From assembly GCA_014338405.1 (NCBI GenBank), contig JTDE01003320.1:1-64000 (forward strand): a stretch of DNA of 64,000 nt, in the 5' to 3' direction. Origin of the DNA: Paragonimus skrjabini miyazakii (Eukaryota; Platyhelminthes; Trematoda; Plagiorchiida; Troglotrematidae). Positions 1-64,000 of the stretch are shown here, piece after piece. Position numbers and translations under genes: made by a program. The notes beneath the pieces were generated by a model. It worked only from the letters and a program-made list of their open reading frames with translations. It was not told the origin of the DNA and did not search any database. The first letter of the stretch is position 1. Every line of letters begins with the position of its first letter.

Positions 1-62
1 TGGAGTTCAGCTGGATTCGAACCAACGACAGAAACCGCATCTCCTCATGTGGAACTCTCACA
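1..62 (-). repeat. tRNA-derived repeat, partial (B box)
   Basis: The complement carries a pol III B box (GGTTCGAATCC at 23-13) followed by CAGCTGAACTCCA. It resembles the repeat at 38037-38114 and 42385-42462, which share TTTCTGTCG or TTTCCGTCG just before the B box. No complete cloverleaf can be drawn. It is probably a SINE-type or tRNA pseudogene remnant cut by the window edge. Confidence 0.45.
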
Positions 63-933
63 TTTGGAGTCGGTTACCAACCCAACTGTGTCAGTTTGAA
101 GTCACCAGATGATACAGAATACGGACATTCGCTTTGAGAAAATTGGGGCAGTCAGCAGTGGAGATCACTAATGTTATTGAGGAGCGCTGAAATTGTATTA
201 CTCCCAAGCGGCGCAGCAGACTTGGTCATCAATAGAGAGCAGAATAGTGTGACAACAAAATGACCTTACGTGTAGCAGTACTAAGTACCAACACGACTGC
301 AAAGCACAGCAGAAGTGTTGGTTGATTACAACATCAACAACATTTATCTGGTGCACTCTAAATGACATAACGGGATTAATGCATGAAGAAATCAAAAGGT
401 GACATTTCTGAGCTATGCTATGCTATGCGTGGTTCCTACCACCGTTTCAAATGCAACCGGAGTTAAAAAATTTCTCAACTGGATCGAAGCTAAATCAACA
501 GGACCGTGTTTGAGATCGCGACAGATCCACGTAGACAGAAGCACGGGGTCGAAAAAGTTGTCTCCGAAGTTATCAGTTTCGATGCAAGCACAAAAGGATG
601 AGATAATTACTCATGCAGCAAGAAACAGCAGCAACATCAACAGCACAGAACTGGCAAACTAGCGTTGCTTTTAAACAAACCAAGTCTTGCATGCAAGAGT
701 TTAGATAATGAAAAGCAATGTGGCAGAAAAACAGAAAGAGGCACCGGGCAATCCCAAGTAAGGATGAAAAACCCACCAATCAGTGAGGAAACTGAACGAA
801 AACTAACAGACAGCCACCGCGGAAGTGTAACCGAAACCCAATCGGTGCACAGGGTGAACCCTGGAGTCAGACTTACTTGGGAAATTAACGCGAAACGATC
901 ACGTGCGGTCGAACGTGAAACGTCGGTGCTCAC

Positions 934-56252
<55,319 letters not shown>

Positions 56253-56259
56253 CTGCACA

Positions 56260-59200
56260 AGGGAAGAGTAAGCAAAAGTAAAACAACCACCTCCATATCA
56301 TAACCAAGAGGCAGACACCCCCTGGTAGACTCAGCAAACAACGTCGCAAAATTTTGGTGGCAATTCTGTCAACGCACGTCGCATAGTGCATATTTTGGGT
56401 GTATAACTAAGTGACGATGTTAGTGATATAATACAAATTTATTTCTGGCAAGTTTGCGGAAAACGCGGCAAAGATAACAAGTCTATACAAACCAGTTTGG
56501 TATGTGATGTATCGGTGGAAACCACTAGAACGTGCTTCGTTCGTGCTGGTTCGGAAGTTCGTCGCTTCGTTATATCCCTAACAAGCGAGTCACGGTGTGT
56601 TGAACTTTAACTATCTCAGTCTGTATTTAAACGTTCCCCTAACTTTGTTACACTGTTGCAGCTTTTATCATCCTTCTGGACGAATATATTCCAAAATTTT
56701 TTGATAGGGCTTAGATTAAAACTGCAAGTTGCTCAGACTAACACGTCTTCTGATAAGAAGGAGCTTTATGATCACAACGTTATAAATATGTAACACGGCA
56801 TTGTTCAGATGAAACATCACGTTTCGTTGTACGTGTGGCATGGTAACTAGCAGAAATTGGCCAGAAATCACCATCGATCGCCTATCACTGGTCTTCATGT
56901 CAAGGTACGCGTCCTCTTTTGAGGGCTATACCAGCACCACTTCTATACAGCAAGGTCATACTGAAAAAGGTCAAACTGTTGTCCTCATTTTATGTAAACG
57001 ACATTAGATATGTTCGCGATCGAGGATAATGAACACAAACTCATTTTGATCATTCAGATAGGCAGGTCCCCATAAAACCCGTTGTATGGCTCTTCATAAG
57101 CGGTCCAGTGGTGGTACTGATTTCAATCCCAATGAAATTTTCGTTACATTCAACGCAAGTTAAGAGAAGCAACACTGTTTTGGTTTAGATGAAATAGAAA
57201 GTGATCATCACCCATCATTGTTGTCTATATGTAGAGATTGATTTCGTGGGAAACGACTGCGAGCATACCTCAGGCTCGAAGGTCGTTCGGTGATTTCTCA
57301 CATATTCAAATGCATTTGTACGAACGCCTACAGCATGTCTGTTCGTAGCACTGTATGGACGAATTAACAATATTCCAAGTTTACCAACTACGCCCACTTG
57401 AGGCCGTTCCTGGATTGTAACCATATTGTAACCACATCCAGGTGTGTGAAAACCCGTGAGCTAACATATGCTCATATCTGTGATGGTTCTCCCAACGCAT
57501 AGTTAATACATCCATCGTGTGTGTACGTGTTTTTAACATGAAATCAGTGTAACACCCATGAGGTGCTTTTATGAATTTGTCGCTGTCGCTCATGAGACTT
57601 TTATGTTAATTCATTAAAAATCAACGAGTAACAAATGACTTTCCCCAATTACGACTTCAGTTGGCTAAACACGAAAAATATGCGGTAGAGTAATCTGAAA
57701 GCACTAGATGGTCGCGTGGGTTTGGCAAGTGGTGTTCTACCAGTACAAGGTAATTGAACTACGAACACAGTAAGTAGCTAAATTATGTAGGATTTCAACA
57801 ATTCGTCTGGATCTACCAGTCAAGCATTAAATACAAGCTAGTCAAACACATCGGAGAAGTCAAAAAACAAACAATCGGGCAAACCAGTCAACATCGACTG
57901 GTCATCTCCAGTGTCAATAATGTCAGACCAACTTGTCCTCAATGAATGCGAGGAAAGTCGGGTCGGTGTAACATAACAACACCCTTAAAGATGACCTTTT
58001 GATTAGAAATGTCGATCAATCAGTGAGATTAGGTATCTCACCCTAATATCTGTCCATTCAATTATGTCAGCGATTTGATCACCAATTTGGCAGATGATCA
58101 ACTATGCGTTTACGTAAGCTCTGGTTCACTCTGTCCATGTAATTATAGGTGCAACTGAGAACAAAGTGATCGATATCATACTAGAAAAGGGGGAGGGGGT
58201 TGCTGTGTTTAATACTAAGTTTGTAAGATCTGTTCGTCTGATTCAAGGTAGGACAGGCAATTCAGCTGCTGGATACGTGCATCTCAGGATAAATCATATG
58301 CAATGACGCACAGCAGTGGCTATTGTTTTCAATTTGGATGGCATAGTGAGAAGGACCCAGTTAGTGGTAAACGATAGTCTGATTGATATATACTGAACAC
58401 CACCTACTTCCGCATTCAGACGTTTCAAGCGACTTCTCTTGTAACAGAGCCCTAAACTCGAGGTGCGTCTCCATTGAGGCTCCTCAGTGGTGTACATTCT
58501 AGCTACGAACGGCATTTGAACTCCGTATCACGTACACCTGAGGTAATCAAGTTGCTCATAGCGCCACTAACATTTACTTCAATACAAAGGCTACGGTCAA
58601 GGATAAGTAGTGTTCGCATTACATCAGACAAATCACCTCCCACTTAACAGTGACAGAAAAAACAACGCAGCAACGATTTCTATTGATTCAATCTGAAGAA
58701 GGGTTCTGAATGACGGTTATTGCATCTCTTGAGTAATCACAGCCACAGATTCGCCTGACAAAAATGAAGAGAATATGGACTAAGTCGTGTCTGTGATTCA
58801 TGTGAAAACCTCAGATACGGCCGACGCAAAGTTGTCCTGCAATACGTCATGCGTCGAAGGGTAGTATCAAGCGGCTTGTAGAAATTACCCAGATATCTCA
58901 ATGGTACGAAGATTAAGAGACACTATTGGTGAACGTAGCTTATTCACCGGAACTAAATGGTAAACACACCGTGACAACGTAGTTAGTCCAGCGACTAAGT
59001 AAAACGGAAGATTAACTGTACCAAAGAAAAAAGCTGTAAAAACTTTATGCCGTCGACAAGAAACGGTCAAGGCATGATCTGGTCTGATGGAAAAAATCCA
59101 CTTGAGTTGAATTAGTAAGACGACAGAATAAAATAACAGCGCTTCAAATTGTCCAATAGCTTTCTAAACAAATGCGTTGCAAAACGACCATTACTTCGAC

Positions 59201-59405
59201 GGGAAAACTGCACAAGAAAGCATGTTGTCCACAAACTGGGTTGAGCAACGCCGTACTTCAAACGGTATTAGAACACCAGCAGGGAGCTTAAGTTAATCGA
59301 TGACATAAAGAGTAAAATGGCAAAAGCATGAACACAGGAAGAATATCCATAAGGGCATCATTGGGTCACCGTTCAGACCCGGGTTGGACGACCACATCCG
59401 AATCA
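56260..59405. other. Intronic sequence upstream of exon a, nothing identified
   Basis: No ankyrin-repeat exon is recognisable on the minus strand, although earlier MYPT exons are expected upstream. Open frames (57593-57215, 58515-58294 minus) have no identifiable domain. Confidence 0.45.
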
Positions 59406-59409
59406 CTAG

Positions 59410-59909
59410 CAATCGCTTCGTTCTGAAGTGCGAGGTGGACAGATGATGATCTGGCGTATACAAATGAAATCGTTCACGAAGAGGTTGGGCACTGTAGATC
59501 GGGTTCGTCTCCCGAGTTGGAGCCCTCGCGACTCAGAAAGTCGGTGGCTTGAAACTTTAGGTGAGATGGCGGCTAACCGAGCTCAGTGGCGTGAATGTTG
59601 TCGTTGTTTGGTCGAGTTGTCTGTGAAGTGAGTGCACTTAATGACGCGGGGCAGTGAAAGCCGTGAGTAAGCTGTTTTGCTGATGACGCCTATCTTTCAC
59701 TTACAGCTCGGTTGTTTGTTTACAAGGTGTAGGCGACTTGATGTTGTATGGTTGAATGTAGACGTAGCGGTTGGGTCCCCCACCCTCTCCCTTTTTTCCT
59801 CTCTCTTCCTAAGCGGGGTTTGTTTCTTATTCTTCATGGCTGTGTGGCAGTTAAGCATCAGTGTGAACCACTGATGTATTGTGGTCTATGATGATGATGA
59901 TGATGATGA
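59410..59909 (+). mobile_element. 5'-truncated RTE LINE, lineage A, copy 4 (plus strand)
   Basis: The plus frame has RGGQMMIWRIQMKSFTK, RVRLPSWSPRDSESRWLETL and GEMAANRAQWRECCRCLVEL, ending TGA at 59629-59631. The 3' UTR is homologous to 44583-44880 and closes with CTGATGTATTGTGGTCT and (ATG)7 (59888-59909). The C-terminal frame is intact over its length, making this a relatively young piece. Confidence 0.88.
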
Positions 59910-59911
59910 CA

Positions 59912-59935
59912 GGTCGTAGGTTCGACTTCCCGGCT
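59912..59935 (+). repeat. tRNA-like T arm directly after the RTE tail
   Basis: GGTCGTAGGTTCGACTTCCC contains a B-box-like GGTTCGACTTC and resembles the tRNA-like sequence at 30614-30680. Only this half is present. Confidence 0.4.
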
Positions 59936-60705
59936 TGCATGGTGCATATGAGATACAACAATCCACTACTCGGACCGAATGTTTACAAAAAGCTCTCTCA
60001 ACTCCAAATAGGGCTAGGATAAATGGCTTCATGTTTGCAGGCCAGCCATAAAAAGGCCGATGGATCCCAGTCAATGAAAACAGGAAACAAAATAGCTAAG
60101 GACAGTCAGGTCTACAGTAACTGGGACGACATATGCAGCTACGACGCGCGTTATAACACCGAAACTAAATTGTCAGTAAGTCAGTATGAACGTGCTGATG
60201 CGACCAAACGTTAGCCGTCTTCAGTAAGAAACAACAGAACTCGAAGAACATTAATGAATAATTAAAAATATAGATTAAACGGGATATTCTAATTGCTACA
60301 TTCCATTACTCCAATGTTTGCAAACCTCTTGGTCAATCAGAATGTTAGATGAACTGACGCCGACAATAAATTGAAGATCGCTTACAGTTGATTACAGCTC
60401 ACATATCTGGACAAACTGCTATAAATGGATACCCTCGAAGTTCACATTCACATGGAACTGACGTAAGCGCAAAAGATTCCTGGACTCAGAAGTGGTTTAT
60501 TGCAGGACACACGCATAAGACAAGCAACAACAACTGTACACACTATTTCTAACGGCCGCGAAGTTTCTCCATCATCCTCATCATCATCATAGCAGCCATG
60601 AGCATGAACAAAAGGTACTATGGCTTGAACCGCCACCCACCTCAACAGTGACCTGGAATATCCTAGAAGAAAATGCTAGTAAGAAGCTTGAAAATTAATA
60701 AAAGA

Positions 60706-61212
60706 CTACACGGAAGAACTAAAAATGGTATGGATACAGGTACGCCATTGATTGCGACATACCGCCATCTCGGATAGCGTCTCCAACCAGCGGTTTGAGT
60801 GATCACGAGGACCCCAGCCAGGCAGGAGACACCTACCCACTTTGCTCAATAGAACAGTCAGGGTCTTCAAATTTTGTGACCACGTTGTTACTTGACCACC
60901 ATATGGTTTCATCCAACTGTTGGTAGTCTCAGTATATAATGCTCGGTACGGTGAACGATCAGAGGACATACGGAGTACGTGACCCAACCATCGCAGGCTG
61001 TGCAACGTGAGTAGTTGACCAATTGATCGCGCATTCCGGAATACGCGCCGGCAAACTGCCACATTGCTCACGCGATCAGTCCACTTAATGTGGGCCAATT
61101 GACGGAGACAACGATGGTCAAACGTAGCAAGCCTGTTGATATCTTCCTTGAGAACAGACCACGTTTCCGAACCATACAGAAAAATGGAACGCACACAGGC
61201 ATTATATACCAT
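60706..61212 (-). pseudogene. RTE lineage B: C-terminal region
   Basis: Open for 168 codons: VYNACVRSIFLYGSETWSVL, FDHRCLRQLAHIKWTDRVSN, LRWLGHVLRMSSDRSPYRAL and GRCLLPGWGPRDHSNRWLET, ending LSEMAVCRNQWRTCIH. This is the conserved RTE C-terminal block with its Cys-His-like FDHRC segment, function not well defined. It is separated from the gap by a stop or frameshift near 61280. Confidence 0.88.
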
Positions 61213-61402
61213 TCCTTTTAACGACGACCGAACGTCTTTACGACGCCATAGATGATGTAGTTTGGCAAACGTAACTCAAGTTTTTGCTATCCTCGCTGAT
61301 ATCTCATAAGCAATATTACAGGCTGATGAAATAGTGCTACCCAAGTAGTCTGCCAGTATATGGCCAACATCAAATCTTGTATGCCTCATGGCTGCGTACA
61401 CA

Positions 61403-61784
61403 NNNNNNNNNNNNNNNNNNNNNNNNNNNNNNNNNNNNNNNNNNNNNNNNNNNNNNNNNNNNNNNNNNNNNNNNNNNNNNNNNNNNNNNNNNNNNNNNNN
61501 NNNNNNNNNNNNNNNNNNNNNNNNNNNNNNNNNNNNNNNNNNNNNNNNNNNNNNNNNNNNNNNNNNNNNNNNNNNNNNNNNNNNNNNNNNNNNNNNNNNN
61601 NNNNNNNNNNNNNNNNNNNNNNNNNNNNNNNNNNNNNNNNNNNNNNNNNNNNNNNNNNNNNNNNNNNNNNNNNNNNNNNNNNNNNNNNNNNNNNNNNNNN
61701 NNNNNNNNNNNNNNNNNNNNNNNNNNNNNNNNNNNNNNNNNNNNNNNNNNNNNNNNNNNNNNNNNNNNNNNNNNNNNNNNNNNN
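61403..61784. other. Assembly gap (382 N)
   Basis: Unknown bases inside the lineage B RTE. Long open frames spanning the run of N are artefacts. Confidence 1.
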
Positions 61785-62407
61785 CTGGACTGCTCAAGCG
61801 CACTTTCCAGAATGTCGTCCATGACAAAATTGACGGGGAAAGGGGAAATCGGACACCCCAAACGAACACCACTGGAAGTGATGAATGCCCGAGACAGTTG
61901 TCCATAAACTCTCACTCGGCTTGCAGAGTGGGCATACAGTGATCTCAACAGATTCAAGTATTTCCATGGTACTTCCTTGCGAAGGAGACAGCTCCAGTTA
62001 ACGTTACGAGCAACTGAATCGAAAGCAGCCTTTAGGTCCAAAAAGACCAAGACCGACGGCTGCCCGTAAGAGTGCCGATGTTCCAAGATCCGTAGCAAGG
62101 TAAAAATGTGGTCAACGCAGCCGCGACCGGATCTGAATCCCGCCTGTTCTTCGCGTATCCGACTTTCTCTGGGCTTAGTTAGCCGACATATAATGAGGCC
62201 AGTGAGTAACTTGGACGCAACAGACACCAAACTGATGCCTTTGTGGTTGTCACATTGACTTCCTGCCCCATTTTGGAAAATAGGAAGTACTGTTAATAGG
62301 CACCAATCACGAAGTACCTCTTCAGTCTCCCAGATGGTCTGGAGGAGTTTTGTCAGTCTTGATATCAAGTTTCTGCACCTATTCCAATCGCATAGCCTTG
62401 GGCTCAT
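61785..62407 (-). pseudogene. RTE lineage B: reverse transcriptase N-terminal half
   Basis: Open from 62407 to the gap. Motifs: LPIFQNGAGSQCDNHKGISL, REEQAGFRSGRGCVDHIFTL, VFLDLKAAFDSV (motif A intact, both Asp present) and SGVRLGCPISPFPVNFVMDD (normally GVRQGCPLSPFLFNF). The frame is uninterrupted here, so this half is less decayed than lineage A. The YADD box lies in the gap, and its state cannot be known. Confidence 0.88.
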
Positions 62408-62444
62408 CGTTAAATTGCTTCATGTAACATGCAACAGGTTCTTA

Positions 62445-64000
62445 ACTGTCGCTATCAAATCCCGAACTTCTGAAGGATGAAGACCGCGATTAACTTGGTG
62501 CCAACAACAGACGGTGCTAAGATGATTGTCAGATGTTCTAAAGACCTCCCTTCAGTATATTTGATAGGTCCACTCTAAAATATGCTTATGAACCAGCAAT
62601 GGTAAGCTAGCTGGAGGATAGGTGTCCATGAAACCAGAGTATCTGCCATCGTGGTCTATCACGTAAACATAGTGACAAAGAGCTTAGAAACAGGTAATTT
62701 CCGCTTCTAGGTTAATTGCTAACCGGTCCACCCTTAGAAACTAGACAAAGGCATGACGCGAAATTTCTAACAAACAAGGGGAATCTCACGGAAGTAGTCT
62801 GAAGTAACACTAAAGGGATAAGAATAACATGCACGCAGCCAACTGACAGACAAGCTCAACTCAAGTTAAGTGGCACCATCATATCCATCACAACAAAATG
62901 AGCAGGACCTCTAATTTACAGCCAATGTATTCATTTAGCTTTGCCTGTAACTTGGATCGAACGCTTGGATGTAGATCGCAGAAGAAATTATTAGTACACC
63001 TGGTTCAGACAGGATGTATTAAAATGAATGCCACTCTGAAAAGTGTCGCACCCTTTTGAGTTTGCCCAGGTCAGGATATTCATTCACAACCTCGTTCGGA
63101 AATTACAATGCCAGAATGTAGGCCAGACTAACCACACTATCTTGTAAAACCCAAGAAACGGAAAAATTATCTCGTGAATAAGACTTAGTAGCAATGATCC
63201 CAACCTTCAAGGGAAGCGGCAGAACATTGCAAAACAAACGGAGCAATTTCAGTAGGATTGCTGACTACTTGCAGACTGTTTTTTTTGCTGTTACATCATG
63301 TAATTCGCAAGTTCGAATGTGCAGTGGCCACCGACCGTGCTCCTTCTAAATATCGTGACTGCAACCACGTGTTTTTGCTGACATATTCTGAATTCTTGCT
63401 ATAAAACAGCCCAGGTGAATTCAGAGCGACGTCGTACAGTTGCACAAAACAGATGCTGTAATAACGACTTCATTTGAATCCTCTCGATTGCTGTTTGAAG
63501 TACTCCAAAGGTTAGCACCTTTTCCAATGTCTCTGAGTGAACGCCAACACAGCTCGAGTATTCTTTTAATTCAACTGGTTGTTGTCACTCGATTCAAACA
63601 GCGTGCGCACATAAATACGGGTATAAATAGTTATATATACAGTTGAAATTATATAGTTTATTTTCAAAGCCCTTTAGTTACATACGGGTTAGAACCACAC
63701 GTAGACCGTTGTACAGGAGAAACGTACAAAATAGGTGACAGAGTAGGACTGGACGCATTGAACAAATGGCACGAATGTACGAAAGACGCCACATACTAGA
63801 CTGGAGAATGGTTAATGAACTACATTAACAATGTTGTTATCAAGTGTTCCTATATTCGTAACATGGTACTGCCTTCAAGAAACCCTTTTCACTGTTTTTG
63901 TTTTCAATTTGTACTGCAATATCACTCACTACTAGCAAGATCAGCTGAAGTTTACGCCAAAGTATTTGCAGGCCCAAATCAAAGCTAGGAACGCTTATGT
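62445..64000. other. Intronic or intergenic sequence, nothing identified
   Basis: No exon, RNA gene or transposon frame is recognisable. Confidence 0.5.

Larger units (their letters stand above)
60568..62440 (-). mobile_element. RTE LINE, lineage B, largest copy (interrupted by assembly gap)
   Basis: Minus strand, from the RT N-terminal region (near 62430) to the 3' end with an ATG-rich tail (60590-60568). An unknown 382-base gap covers the RT palm and YADD region. It is 5'-truncated with no endonuclease. It shares its 3' end (CATGGCTGCTATGATGATG) with the copy at 10838-11607, and this differs from the lineage A end. Confidence 0.9.

Noticed and set aside
61360..61942. Open frames running through the assembly gap
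   Set aside because: Their length comes from N bases read as unknown residues.

Overview
This is intron-rich, repeat-dense eukaryotic DNA. The closest fit is a flatworm, most likely a digenean trematode. That is an inference from three kinds of content: RTE-clade LINEs with short (ATG)n tails, Penelope-like elements ending in GIY-YIG endonuclease domains, and a tRNA-like repeat carrying a hammerhead ribozyme that recalls the schistosome Sm-alpha family. There are no prokaryotic features.

Only one host gene is recognisable, on the minus strand. Seven exons with good splice sites lie between about 56.25 kb and 0.93 kb. The first five (56252-56179, 48169-47736, 34907-34486, 27093-26972, 26084-25631) join in phase into 502 open codons. 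The fifth carries RRSTQGV, the hallmark inhibitory phosphorylation site of the myosin phosphatase targeting subunit (MYPT1/PPP1R12A; Mbs in Drosophila). Two more exons (2207-1918, 1188-934) probably belong to the same gene, but at least one linking exon is missing. The ankyrin-repeat 5' exons and the C-terminal coiled coil should lie outside the window.

The introns (0.7 to 23 kb) hold the rest. (1) A degraded Mag-like Ty3/gypsy LTR retrotransposon at 6319-10660 has LTRs diverged by roughly 7-8% and gag and pol broken by stops and frameshifts. (2) Several lineages of RTE LINE are present. Lineage A is at 44583-47520, 40250-41285, 55003-55690 and 59410-59909. Lineage B is at 60568-62440, 10838-11607, 36925-37395 and 3835-4116. 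Lineage C is at 17960-21990. Minor fragments are at 13090-13640 and 44110-44570. All are dead. (3) Three Penelope-like fragments lie at 14957-15790, 51180-51672 and 33045-33285. (4) Several tRNA-derived repeats carry pol III A and B boxes. (5) A 353-bp foldback at 4118-4470 has arms that match at 123 of 126 positions, each encoding a hammerhead ribozyme, around a tRNA-like loop. (6) There is a (TTA)n microsatellite at 22326-22453 and an assembly gap at 61403-61784.

The foldback is the most unusual object: a pol III-type promoter head, a ribozyme and a mirror-image copy of the body. The ribozyme core is intact in one arm and broken in the other. The remaining intronic sequence shows no gene I can support.
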